Source: Bacteroidota bacterium (GTDB taxonomy: Bacteria > Bacteroidota > Bacteroidia > Bacteroidales > Dysgonomonadaceae). From it: a stretch of DNA of 18,651 nt. Below the pieces are notes generated by a model. It was not told the origin of the DNA and made no database searches. It saw nothing but the letters and a program-made list of their open reading frames with translations. Both the position numbers and the translations under genes were made by a program. Location of the stretch: contig JAEZZZ010000089.1 of assembly GCA_023418255.1 (NCBI GenBank), forward strand, positions 1 to 18,651. Reading direction: 5' to 3'. Shown here one piece after another: positions 7,633-15,623 of this stretch. The first letter of the stretch is position 1. Every line of letters begins with the position of its first letter.

Positions 7633-8612
7633 GACGGCACTGGAGTATATCTTCCGAGAAACGAAGCTCAGGAATAAGCTCTTAATTCACAATCTGTGCA
7701 ATGGAGATTCGCCTATCGGGATATACGAAGAGATGAGCCTTGTCAATCAGTTCAATAGCCGTTGTCGGAACAAGTTCCTGCGGATGGAAATCGGTATGGC
7801 TCCGAGAAATAGCCTGTGAGTTTATCCAAGCAATGAAATTACAGGAGTATCAGGTGGTAGCCGTTACGCATAAGGATACTGACAATCTGCACATTCACAT
7901 CATTGCCAATCGGATGAGTATGAACGGGGCGGTTTACGACACGACCTTTGTGAGCAACAAGGCAGCACGAGTGGCAGAAGAGCTGAGTCGCAAGCAAGGT
8001 CTGGCGATTGCCAATGAGATACGGGAGGCGAGCAAGGAGAAACTGCGCGCAATGGCTTACGGATTGTTGGGAAAGTACACGAATGGCGGACTGAATGGCT
8101 GCGCTTCCTTTCGATATGAATCAAGATGGCAAGGAGTAACCGTTGAGCAGATGAAGAACAAGAAAGGCGGAATCTATGGACTGAAATTTCATTTTGAGGG
8201 GCAGAACTTCCGGGCTTCGGAGATAGGACGAGAGTTTGGGTATAACTCTCTGTTGAAGCAATTCGGGCGATCCTATGCCGCTCCCTATCACTCTTCTGTT
8301 CCGATTTATCAGCCGAAAGAACCCTTACAGGAAGAAAAGCTACAGCCAACACCAAGTTCTGAACCAAGTCTTGTTGAAAGCGTGGTGGATGTTGCCGAAG
8401 GGATTGCATCGGGCGTTGGCGGTGTGCTGGACTTCCAAGTCCACGGAGAGGATTATGCCGAGAGCGCCTTTCAGCGGAGACTGCGCCACGAATCCAACAA
8501 GAAAAAGAAACGGGGGCGAAGGATGCAGGGAATAAATTCGCCCTTCCCAAAGAGGAAAATCACGAAAGAACGCTCACTTTCCCTCGAAAATGTGTACCTT
8601 TGCAATCAGTAA
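7598..8612 (+). pseudogene. MOBP-like relaxase, frameshifted with internal deletion
   Basis: The N-terminus (MIAKCKAIAHGKTALEYIF, then HNLCNGDSPIGIYEEM, then NKFLRMEIGMAP) reads from 7598 and stops at 7819. The next frame picks up at CEFIQAMKLQEYQVVAVTHK with the relaxase metal motif HKDTDNLHIHIIANR intact, then TTFVSNKAARVAEELSRKQG. About 10-15 residues expected between MAP and CEF seem missing. A second frame disturbance is likely near 8080-8135, since DMNQDGK, typical here, appears only in another frame before GVTVEQMKNKKGG. It nicks oriT in working relatives; this copy should be inactive. The DNA after it, 8613-8758, shows no gene. Confidence 0.75.
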
Positions 8613-8758
8613 AAGTGAGTGTTCTTTGGCTATTCAAAACAATGCGCCTCAAAGCACTCGGCTCATTTCCAAATCGTTACCTATCCATCTGGCAATAAAC
8701 GGTAACACTCTCCCCCTCAGTAAGATAGTCCGCAAACGAAAAATCTTCATGGTTTCAG

Positions 8759-8804
8759 TCAAAACCTTGTGAGGTTTCACCCAAAACCTGCTGAGGTTTT
8801 GACT
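8759..8804 (+). repeat. 22-bp palindromic repeats, right cluster (2 copies)
   Basis: Copies start at 8761 and 8783, in the same orientation as the left cluster. The first is identical to the left consensus; the second has GCTG in place of TGTG as spacer. The 31 bases 8759-8789 match 2751-2781 exactly. Confidence 0.8.
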
Positions 8805-8969
8805 GAACGGAGCGCGTGCGCGAACTGAGAAAAGAACGGCTGTTCAAACAGTTGAAGCGACACTTTCCACTCAGATATTTCTATGGGGAAAAATGCTTCA
8901 AGAAGACAAGAAAAGACCTCCTGAACTTTCACTTTTTGATTGATGGGGGCTTGGTTCTCTGAAATGAAA

Positions 8970-9000
8970 GTCTGAAGCGCATTCAATCTGCGCTTCAGAC
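8970..9000. repeat. Perfect 12-bp inverted repeat near right island end
   Basis: GTCTGAAGCGCA (8970-8981) pairs with TGCGCTTCAGAC (8989-9000) across a 7-base loop. No T-run follows on the plus strand. It sits 21 bases inside the right terminal repeat and may be a transposon-end structure or a barrier to read-through. Confidence 0.7.
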
Positions 9001-9020
9001 AACTGATTATACAAATTTAT

Positions 9021-9040
9021 AGTTTTATCGGACAGCAATG
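9021..9040 (-). repeat. Right terminal inverted repeat
   Basis: Partner of 2573-2592 with one mismatch. It is followed by A and eight T, resembling the left flank. Confidence 0.8.
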
Positions 9041-9225
9041 ATTTTTTTTATTTTAGCTGCTTTTGGTTACGTCATATAATGTAAAAAGGAATAAAACTAA
9101 CGGATTGAAGTTTATTCTTATATGATCGACAACAAGAAAAAATATTTTTTCAATACATTTCATCTGTTTTCTATCTTTTGAACACGTTTTTTATATTTCC
9201 ATGTGGTTTTTGCAATAAAAACATG

Positions 9226-9233
9226 TACATTTG
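9226..9233 (+). promoter_or_regulatory. -7 box and long leader of glgB
   Basis: TACATTTG matches TAnnTTTG. The predicted start near 9240 leaves a leader of about 185 bases. The leader opens with a hairpin of CTCTTTTT and AAAAAGAG around 9239-9260. The rest of 9041-9425 holds no gene. Confidence 0.5.
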
Positions 9234-9425
9234 TATTACTCTTTTTGCAAAAAAAAGAGGAGCAATTGAAAATTTGGTATTGAGCCATTTCAAAGAATAA
9301 TGAGTTTCAATTCAATTTGAAATCACTCATATCGATATTTAAAATAAGGTGGAAAATCAAATTTGTTTGGAAACATTCTGTGAAAAAGATAACATAAACA
9401 TCAGTTGATAAAAACAATATAAGCA

Positions 9426-11480
9426 ATGAACAAACGTCAGGATATGCTAGGGATTATACAAAGCGATCCGTGGTTGGAACCCTATTCCAAGTCTATTGAG
9501 AAGCAACACGATGATTATTTGAAAAGAAAAGAGACATTGACCAATGGTGGCGCTCTATCTTTGTCGGATTTCGCTAACGGATATCTATATTTTGGTCTGC
9601 ACAAAACAGACACCCAATGGATTCTACGTGAATGGGCACCCAATGCCACCGAAATATTTCTGATTGGAACCTTCAATAATTGGCAGCGAATGGAATCCTA
9701 TCGGATGAAGAGGAGAGAGGGAGGCGTTTGGGAATTGAGCGTTCCGCTACAACGTATACAGCATCTCGATTTATATAAACTTTATGTCGTTTGGCAAGGC
9801 GGTAGCGGTGAGCGTATTCCCGCATGGAGTAGGCGAGTGGTGCAGGATGCCGACACCTATATCTTCAGTGCGCAGGTGTGGGAACCCGACACACCATATC
9901 GTTTCAAGCATTCGCGCTTTGTGCCTGACACTTCGCCATTGCTTATTTATGAGTGTCATGTAGGCATGGCAACCGAAGAGGAAAAAGTGGGAACGTATAA
10001 AGAGTTTCGAGAAAATGTGTTACTCCACGTAAAAAAGAGCGGATACAATGCCATCCAAGTGATGGCAATTCAAGAGCATCCATATTATGGCTCGTTTGGT
10101 TATCATGTGGCAAACTTTTTTGCCCCTTCGTCGCGCAGTGGTACGCCTGACGAGTTAAAGCAACTGATTGATGCCGCGCATGATATGGGCATTGCTGTTA
10201 TTATGGATATTGTGCATTCGCACGCAACCAAAAACGAAAAAGAGGGCATTGCGCGCCAAGATGGCTCTTACGATTTATATTTCTATTCCGACCCATCCAA
10301 ACGTTATCACCCTGCTTGGGACTCGCTTTGCTTCGATTATGGAAAAAACGAAGTGGTGCATTTTCTTCTTTCCAACTGTAAATATTGGTTGGATGAATTT
10401 CAATTTGATGGATTTCGCTTCGATGGTGTCACATCCATGATTTATCACAATCACGGATTGGGAAAAGATTTTACCGAATATGCCGATTATTATAATGCCA
10501 ATCTAAACGAAGAAGCTGTTTCTTATCTGAAGCTAGCTAACCAATTGATACACGAGGTCAATCCTCATGCAATCACTATTGCCGAAGAGGTGAGCGGCAT
10601 GCCCGGATTGGCAGCACCGCTTTCATCCGGTGGTTATGGATTTGACTATCGCATGGCGATGAATATTCCCGACTTTTGGATTAAAACCATCAAAGAGAAA
10701 AAAGATGAAGATTGGCATCCATCCGCCATTTGGTGGGAAACGACCAATCGCCGTTCCGACGAAAAAACCATCTCTTATGCCGAGAGCCACGACCAAGCGT
10801 TGGTGGGAGACAAAACCATTATTTTCCGCTTGATAGATGCCGATATGTATTGGCATATGTCAAATTTGTCATCAAGTTCATTCAGAGTGGATAGGGGCAT
10901 GGCATTACACAAAATGATTCGTTTAGTGACGGCAACAACGATTAACGGCGGATATTTGAACTTTATGGGCAATGAATTTGGACATCCCGAGTGGATTGAT
11001 TTCCCTCGTGAAGGCAATAATTGGTCATATAAATATGCCCGACGGCAATGGAATTTGATTCGTGATAAGGATTTAAAATATCGTTATTTGAGCGATTTTG
11101 ACAGTGCCATGTTACAACTCATCAAATCAATTCCCGATTTTCAAAATACATCCATTCAAAAATTGTGGGATAACGATGGCGATGGCATTCTCGCCTACAT
11201 GCGAAGCGATTTGATTTTTATATATAATTTCCATCCCGAAAAATCGTTCAGCGATTATGGCATTCTTGCTACGCAAGGCCAATATGAAGTGGTTTTAAAT
11301 ACGGATGCACTTTGTTTTGGTGGTTTCGGACTGACGGACGACACCGTGCATCATTTTACAAACTACGATGCTCTTTATGCACCGCACAACAAAGGATGGC
11401 TGAAACTTTATATCCCGGCGCGCACTGCGATGGTCTTGAAAAAAATTCATCAGAAATCAGTATCGCGCGAGAATAAATAA
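9426..11480 (+). CDS. glgB: 1,4-alpha-glucan (glycogen) branching enzyme, GH13
   Basis: Makes alpha-1,6 branches in glycogen. 684 aa: an N-terminal CBM48-like domain (about 60-155, REWAPNATEIFLIGTFNNW), the GH13 barrel and a C-terminal all-beta domain. GH13 regions are complete: DIVHSH (261-266), GFRFDGV with nucleophile D333, IAEEVSG with acid/base E387, ESHDQ with D456. The sequence is closer to the eukaryotic GBE/SBE type than to E. coli GlgB: SGMPGLAAP, then GGYGFDYRMAM, then YAESHDQALVGDK and YLNFMGNEFGHPEW. This type is known in several Bacteroidetes. manA follows after 37 bases. Confidence 0.95.
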   Translation: MNKRQDMLGIIQSDPWLEPYSKSIEKQHDDYLKRKETLTNGGALSLSDFANGYLYFGLHKTDTQWILREWAPNATEIFLIGTFNNWQRMESYRMKRREGGVWELSVPLQRIQHLDLYKLYVVWQGGSGERIPAWSRRVVQDADTYIFSAQVWEPDTPYRFKHSRFVPDTSPLLIYECHVGMATEEEKVGTYKEFRENVLLHVKKSGYNAIQVMAIQEHPYYGSFGYHVANFFAPSSRSGTPDELKQLIDAAHDMGIAVIMDIVHSHATKNEKEGIARQDGSYDLYFYSDPSKRYHPAWDSLCFDYGKNEVVHFLLSNCKYWLDEFQFDGFRFDGVTSMIYHNHGLGKDFTEYADYYNANLNEEAVSYLKLANQLIHEVNPHAITIAEEVSGMPGLAAPLSSGGYGFDYRMAMNIPDFWIKTIKEKKDEDWHPSAIWWETTNRRSDEKTISYAESHDQALVGDKTIIFRLIDADMYWHMSNLSSSSFRVDRGMALHKMIRLVTATTINGGYLNFMGNEFGHPEWIDFPREGNNWSYKYARRQWNLIRDKDLKYRYLSDFDSAMLQLIKSIPDFQNTSIQKLWDNDGDGILAYMRSDLIFIYNFHPEKSFSDYGILATQGQYEVVLNTDALCFGGFGLTDDTVHHFTNYDALYAPHNKGWLKLYIPARTAMVLKKIHQKSVSRENK

Positions 11481-11483
11481 TAT

Positions 11484-11505
11484 TTGACAGATTTTGTGCT
11501 GTCAA
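11484..11505. other. Perfect 7-bp inverted repeat between glgB and manA
   Basis: TTGACAG-N8-CTGTCAA lies in the 37-base gap, 12 bases before the manA ATG. It could be an operator or an mRNA stem-loop controlling manA. There is no T-run, so it is unlikely to be a terminator. Confidence 0.5.
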
Positions 11506-11517
11506 TAGATAAAAACA

Positions 11518-12513
11518 ATGATTAAAACAGAAAAAATGAAACTATATCCATTAAAATTCCGTCCTATTCTAAAATCGATGATTTGGGGCGGAAACGACAT
11601 CGCGCCTTTTAAACAGATTCAGACAAGCCAAGAGAATATTGGCGAAAGCTGGGAAATTTCGGGCGTAGAAGGCAATATTTCCGTGGTTGCCAATGGCACT
11701 CTTGCCGGAAAACCTCTTGATGAATTACTCACAGAATATAAAGGCGCCCTAATCGGAAACCATAATTATGAGCGATTTGGCAATAGGTTTCCGTTGCTAA
11801 TAAAGTTTATTGATGCGCGAAGCGATTTGTCCATTCAAGTACATCCCAACGATGAGTTGGCAAAAAAGAGACACAACTCTTTTGGTAAAACCGAGATGTG
11901 GTATGTGATAAAAGCATCCAAAGAAGCATTTCTCTATACAGGATTTAAGAAGCAGATTACCCCCGGAGAATATGTAAAAACAGTTGCCGACAACACGTTT
12001 ACCGACACTTTGCAGCGTTACGATGTCAATCCCGGCGATGTGTTTTTTCTTCCTGCCGGACGCGTACACGCGATTGGAGCAGGATGTTTCGTGGCCGAGA
12101 TTCAACAAACGTCCAATATCACCTATCGCATTTACGACTACAACCGCCAAGACGCCAACGGTAATTATCGCGAGCTTCACACAGAGTTTGCAAAAGATGC
12201 CATTGATTATCGAGTGTACGATTCGTATAAAACGGACTACACGCCAGCACTAAATCGGCCTGTGCATTTAGTGTCGTGTCCTTATTTCACAACCAATCTG
12301 TTGGAACTGAATGAGCCCATTACGCGTGATTATGCTCAATTAGACTCTTTTGTAATTTATATATGCATGAGCGGCGCGACACAAATAAAAGACAATGAGG
12401 GCAACATCATTTCCCTCAGGCACGGCGAAACGTTGCTTCTGCCGGCCACAATCAATTCCACGCAAATAGAACCAACAGGAACAGGCACCAAAATTCTGGA
12501 AACATACGTTTAA
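11518..12513 (+). CDS. manA: Mannose-6-phosphate isomerase, class I
   Basis: Zinc-dependent interconversion of mannose-6-phosphate and fructose-6-phosphate, linking sugar metabolism to GDP-mannose. 331 aa with the cupin metal ligands in place: IQVHPND (Q107, H109), KTEMWYVI (E126) and PAGRVHAIGAG (H184). The start PLKFRPILKSMIWGG is typical of the short bacterial class. ATG 11518 is used here; an in-frame ATG at 11536 (MKLYPLKF) fits the family N-terminus equally well and may be the real one. hemH begins 28 bases after the stop, so glgB, manA and hemH may be one transcript. Confidence 0.92.
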   Translation: MIKTEKMKLYPLKFRPILKSMIWGGNDIAPFKQIQTSQENIGESWEISGVEGNISVVANGTLAGKPLDELLTEYKGALIGNHNYERFGNRFPLLIKFIDARSDLSIQVHPNDELAKKRHNSFGKTEMWYVIKASKEAFLYTGFKKQITPGEYVKTVADNTFTDTLQRYDVNPGDVFFLPAGRVHAIGAGCFVAEIQQTSNITYRIYDYNRQDANGNYRELHTEFAKDAIDYRVYDSYKTDYTPALNRPVHLVSCPYFTTNLLELNEPITRDYAQLDSFVIYICMSGATQIKDNEGNIISLRHGETLLLPATINSTQIEPTGTGTKILETYV

Positions 12514-12541
12514 ATACTGAAAAAGAGAAAAAAAGAGAAAG

Positions 12542-13510
12542 ATGAGAGGGATATTGCTAGTAAATGTTGGGACACCAAGCAGTTGTGATAAAGCCGATGT
12601 GAGAAGATTTATTGCAGCCATGCTTTCGGACCCCTATCTGTTTGGGACGAAAGAATGGATAGCACGTTTTCTTGCCAATACCGTTATTGCACCGCTTTCT
12701 TGTGGAAAATCGCAGGAAAAATATAAACTTATCTGGCGAAAGAAAGAACCCAAAATATCCCCGATAATTTATCATATGAAACAATTGGCAAGAGCTCTCG
12801 AAAAACGAAAAGGTATACCTGTTGAGATTGCCATGCGTTATGGTGAACCGGACATAAAAACGGCATTTAAATTGTTGGAACAAAAATGCCCCCTGCTGCA
12901 TGAAGTGGTTGTTTTTCCTCTTTTCCCACAGTATGCGCAATCAACCACTTTGACCGCCGTTGAAGAGATTGGAAATATTTTCTATAAACATCCCTATTCT
13001 TTTCGGCTGAAAATTGTAGAACCCTATTTTGATCATCCTGACTACATTAACGCGTTGGTGACGCAAGCGCGTCCATATATTGACAATGATATTGAAAAAC
13101 TTGTTTTTGTGTATCATAGTCTGCCCCTTCCACAGGTGAAGACCGGATGGCAAAAGGGCAAGGATTTTGATTATGTGTATCAGCTTAAAGAGACCAATCG
13201 TCTGTTTTGCGAGAAGATGAATATCCCTTCACAAGATCCGTTGCTTCTTTACAGTTCTCAACGTTCAAAGAAGTGGCTCAGACCATTTTTGGATGCTGAT
13301 ATAGTCGATTTACCAAAGTTGGGGTGGAAAAAAATTGCTGTATTGGCACCCGGATTCACGATAGACAATATGGAAACGTTGTATGATATCGATATCCGTG
13401 CGCGAGAACTGTTTATGAAGGCCGGAGGCGAAAAGTTTGTTTACATTCCCTCGTTGAATGCCAGTCCCGTATGGGTAGAAGCCGTATGGAGCATTATTTC
13501 GCGCGTTTGA
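12542..13510 (+). CDS. hemH: Ferrochelatase
   Basis: Inserts ferrous iron (or, in coproporphyrin-dependent species, acts on coproporphyrin) in the last part of heme synthesis. 322 aa, usual length. Motifs: ILLVNVGTP at the start, VVVFPLFPQYAQSTT (132-145), VYHSLPLP with the conserved His H192, YSSQRSKKWLRP (237-248) and PGFTIDNMETLYDI with E278. It sits last in the plus-strand group and faces the SPOR-protein gene across 62 bases. No clear terminator was seen in that gap. Confidence 0.93.
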   Translation: MRGILLVNVGTPSSCDKADVRRFIAAMLSDPYLFGTKEWIARFLANTVIAPLSCGKSQEKYKLIWRKKEPKISPIIYHMKQLARALEKRKGIPVEIAMRYGEPDIKTAFKLLEQKCPLLHEVVVFPLFPQYAQSTTLTAVEEIGNIFYKHPYSFRLKIVEPYFDHPDYINALVTQARPYIDNDIEKLVFVYHSLPLPQVKTGWQKGKDFDYVYQLKETNRLFCEKMNIPSQDPLLLYSSQRSKKWLRPFLDADIVDLPKLGWKKIAVLAPGFTIDNMETLYDIDIRARELFMKAGGEKFVYIPSLNASPVWVEAVWSIISRV

Positions 13511-13572
13511 TGTGTATTAGCCATGCAATTATTCCTGAAAATATTAAGTTGTTTAAAGTGTGGCTGATAATC

Positions 13573-14523
13573 TTATCGCTTCAATATCCATGCCTCTTGA
13601 TGGTTGTCGAATTCTCTGTGAAGCTTGCGCAGAAATAATTGGGCCTCTTCCTCTCTGTCGAATGAGTGTGCATATACATCCGTCCTTCCTGAACGAATAT
13701 GTGAGCCGGCATGCGCAAATCCTTCCGATTTTAGGAGTTCTATCATTTGCAATGCTGCTTTCTCTACTTTATATACTCCCACAACAATGTAGTATTTTGA
13801 AATATGGGAAGCATCGTTAGTAGTAGTCAGATCTATTGGCTGATTCAGAGTTAAACTAGCACTTTCCCTAAACTGCTTTTCAAGTTTTTTTTCTATCGAT
13901 GGCGTAACTTGAGGTGTATTATCAGCCGGCCTTTTTTCGATTCGAGGTGCGTCGTTAGCTATAAGTTGCGCTCGTTGCTGTGTAGAGGGATTGTCCATCG
14001 GGAAAAGCAGCAAAAGAAACGTTACAACTGCTGCGGCTGTTGCAGTAAAACGCACACGTGCTCCCACGGCTTTTTTTTCTGTGCTTTGCTGCGATAGTGA
14101 TGGTTGTATCTGAATAATGGGTTTGAGAGTAGCCGTTGCTAGTCCGTATTTGTCAGGACGAATAAAGTCGGAAGGAATATAAAGGATTTTTTCATTCTCG
14201 TTGAACTGTAATTTTCCCAATTTCCCCAAATCTGCTTGCTTGTTTTCCCTAAGTTTTTGCTTCAGCGCGTCCACATCATACTTAATACGCAATGTCGCTT
14301 TGTCAAAAGAGATGTCATATATTTTCATATATAACTCTGATAATAAGCCATCGTTATGACATAAATCCGGGTTAAACACTATTTCATGCTGCGGAGCGCA
14401 AAATGTACCTATACCGTCCGGTTTAGGAGGAGTGGCATTAATGACGAAGCCTCCTAATTGTGGCACAATCACACAGTTGTGTTTATGTAGAAGAAACTCT
14501 ATGTTAGAAACAATCTGATTCAT
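13573..14523 (-). CDS. HU-CCDC81 and SPOR domain membrane protein
   Basis: 316 aa, Bacteroidetes-type cell-envelope protein. The N-terminal 140 residues match the paired bacterial HU-CCDC81 domains (IEFLLHKHNCVIVPQLGGFV, then LGKLGKLQF). One transmembrane segment follows (about 157-176, VRFTATAAAVVTFLLLLFPM), then a low-complexity linker. The C-terminal SPOR domain (about 245-316, YYIVVGVYKVEKAALQMIE) binds denuded peptidoglycan at division sites in known family members. The HU-like part would face the cytoplasm and SPOR the periplasm. It follows ruvC by 54 bases on the same strand, so the two are likely co-transcribed. Confidence 0.88.
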   Translation of the reverse strand: MNQIVSNIEFLLHKHNCVIVPQLGGFVINATPPKPDGIGTFCAPQHEIVFNPDLCHNDGLLSELYMKIYDISFDKATLRIKYDVDALKQKLRENKQADLGKLGKLQFNENEKILYIPSDFIRPDKYGLATATLKPIIQIQPSLSQQSTEKKAVGARVRFTATAAAVVTFLLLLFPMDNPSTQQRAQLIANDAPRIEKRPADNTPQVTPSIEKKLEKQFRESASLTLNQPIDLTTTNDASHISKYYIVVGVYKVEKAALQMIELLKSEGFAHAGSHIRSGRTDVYAHSFDREEEAQLFLRKLHREFDNHQEAWILKR

Positions 14524-14577
14524 ATAGCAAAGATAGAAAATATTGTGTATAAATAGGAATAAAACTAAAGAAAATGC

Positions 14578-15138
14578 CTATTTTTTTATTCTGTTGGCAT
14601 TTTTTGCAGCAAAGTCTTTCCAGCTTTTATATTGGCTTTTTTCATTCATTTTGCTTGATTGATAGAAGTGGCACAGAGCAGCTGCCAGTCCGTCGGTGGC
14701 ATCCAGCTGAGGCAACATCTCTTTGTTTGGGATCTCCAGTATTTTTTGCAGCATATAGGCTACTTGTTCTTTTGCTGCTCGTCCGTTTCCGGTGATGGCC
14801 ATTTTAATTTTGAGCGGTGCATATTCAAAGATAGGTACATCGCGGGCGAGTGCCGCCGCCATTGCCACGCCTTGTGCTCGTCCGAGTTTGAGCATGCTTT
14901 GAACGTTTTTTCCATAAAAAGGGGCCTCGATGGCAAGTTCGTCGGGGAGAAACTCTTCGATAAGTCCCAAAACACGTGCATATATTTTTGCCAAACGCAT
15001 ATAATGGTCGTCATATTTACTTAGTTGAATGATGCCCATGGCTTGAAGCGATGGTTTGTTGTTTAATACGCGCAAAATTCCGTAACCCATTACTTGTGTT
15101 CCGGGGTCAATTCCCATGATGATGCGTTCTTTTGTCAT
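14578..15138 (-). CDS. ruvC: Holliday junction resolvase RuvC
   Basis: Endonuclease that cuts Holliday junctions with RuvAB during recombinational repair. 186 aa. All catalytic acids are present: D11 in IMGIDPGTQVMGYG, E71 in AIEAPFYGKNVQS, and D146 and D149 in LDATDGLAAALCHF. KLGRAQG and ITGNGRAAKEQV are also family motifs. The gene is transcribed away from tRNA-Ala. Confidence 0.96.
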   Translation of the reverse strand: MTKERIIMGIDPGTQVMGYGILRVLNNKPSLQAMGIIQLSKYDDHYMRLAKIYARVLGLIEEFLPDELAIEAPFYGKNVQSMLKLGRAQGVAMAAALARDVPIFEYAPLKIKMAITGNGRAAKEQVAYMLQKILEIPNKEMLPQLDATDGLAAALCHFYQSSKMNEKSQYKSWKDFAAKNANRIKK

Positions 15139-15183
15139 GCTTTTGCTGCTTTCTTAAACGAGGAAAATAATTTTCTGTTTTCA

Positions 15184-15213
15184 TTGCAAATATAAACAAA
15201 ATATCTATCTTTG
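15184..15213 (+). promoter_or_regulatory. Promoter of tRNA-Ala
   Basis: TTG at 15184-15186, a 19-base spacer, then TATCTTTG at 15206-15213. This is the Bacteroidetes sigma-70 layout, 12 bases before the tRNA. Confidence 0.7.
15187..15194 (-). promoter_or_regulatory. -7 box of ruvC
   Basis: Minus-strand TATATTTG matches TAnnTTTG and lies 48 bases before the ruvC ATG. It overlaps the divergent tRNA-Ala promoter region. Confidence 0.5.
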
Positions 15214-15225
15214 CCGAACAATTAG

Positions 15226-15302
15226 GGGGATTTAGCTCATCTGGCTAGAGCGCAACACTGGCAGTGTTGAGGTGACCGGTTCGAGTCCGGTAATCTCCAC
15301 CA
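15226..15302 (+). tRNA. tRNA-Ala (anticodon GGC)
   Basis: Full cloverleaf: acceptor GGGGATT with AATCTCC (one G-T pair), D-stem GCTC/GAGC, anticodon stem CAACA/TGTTG with loop CTGGCAG (anticodon 15260-15262) and T-stem ACCGG/CCGGT. The CCA end is encoded (15300-15302). Confidence 0.95.
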
Positions 15303-15320
15303 TTTGAAAATCTATATTAC

Positions 15321-15365
15321 AAAGGGATTTCCTTATTAACGGGGAATGCCCTTTTGCTTTTTATA
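15321..15365 (+). terminator. Probable terminator after tRNA-Ala
   Basis: AAAGGG-ATTTCC pairs imperfectly with GGGGAAT-GCCCTTT and is followed by TGCTTTTTAT. It lies 19 bases after the tRNA. Confidence 0.6.
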
Positions 15366-15427
15366 AGATGATGTCTTTGGTCTTTTGACGTTGGGTTAAT
15401 AGTTGTTGTTGAGATATTGTGTATATA

Positions 15428-15465
15428 TAAAAAAACTACCTGCAGGGAATAAGTTCTGCAAGTAG
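15428..15465 (-). terminator. Terminator of tRNA-Gln
   Basis: CTACCTGCAG (15436-15445) and CTGCAAGTAG (15456-15465) form a 10-bp stem with one wobble. On the minus strand it ends in GTAG plus a run of seven T. It lies 38 bases beyond the 3' end of tRNA-Gln. Confidence 0.8.
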
Positions 15466-15502
15466 TCCTACATTTTTATCCTTTAATAATACCTCTTTGT
15501 TG

Positions 15503-15573
15503 TTGTCTTACTAGGACTCGAACCTAGACAAACAGGACCAGAATCTGTTGTGCTACCATTACACCATAAGACA
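15503..15573 (-). tRNA. tRNA-Gln (anticodon CTG)
   Basis: Acceptor TGTCTTA/TAAGACA, D-stem GGTG/GCAC, T-stem CTAGG/CCTAG, anticodon loop TTCTGGT with CTG at 15541-15539. The last anticodon-stem pair is an A-C mismatch (31-39). CCA is not encoded, unlike the neighbouring tRNA-Ala. Confidence 0.92.
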
Positions 15574-15584
15574 ATTTTCGCAGG

Positions 15585-15592
15585 CAAAATTA
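15585..15592 (-). promoter_or_regulatory. -7 box of tRNA-Gln
   Basis: Minus-strand TAATTTTG matches TAnnTTTG, 11 bases upstream of the tRNA 5' end. The -33 element is weak. Confidence 0.55.
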
Positions 15593-15623
15593 CGAAATTT
15601 ATGTGAAATAGAAAAAGAATTCA

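Larger units (their letters stand above)
2573..9040. mobile_element. Inverted-repeat-bounded island carrying a decayed mobilizable element
   Basis: About 6.5 kb bounded by matching inverted repeats (2573-2592 and 9021-9040, 19 of 20 bases). The left flank ends in A plus nine T and the right flank begins with A plus eight T then A. This could be a target-site duplication of about 9-10 bp, but the homopolymer makes it uncertain. Contents in order: integrase remnant, lipoprotein plus two-TM cargo, two minus-strand HTH genes, a small broken ORF, DUF3408 gene, candidate oriT, MobB/C-like remnant, relaxase remnant. The mobility genes look more GC-rich than the flanks; the cargo pair looks AT-richer. 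No DDE transposase lies inside. Tyrosine-integrase elements normally have direct, not inverted, ends, so a MITE-like carrier with a nested mobilizable element is my preferred reading. Confidence 0.7.

Noticed and set aside
7900..8550. Minus-strand frame of 216 codons
   Set aside because: Antisense to the relaxase remnant, which carries the HxDTDNLHxH motif; the antisense product is low-complexity Arg/Ser.
8590..8772. Plus-strand frame of 60 codons after the relaxase
   Set aside because: Composition is not protein-like and it runs into the right repeats. A TACCTTTG box at 8595-8602 is noted but has no gene behind it.
8777..8986. Minus-strand frame of 69 codons in the right island end
   Set aside because: Overlaps the 22-bp repeat and the 12-bp hairpin; no family, promoter or partner seen. 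Possible but unsupported.
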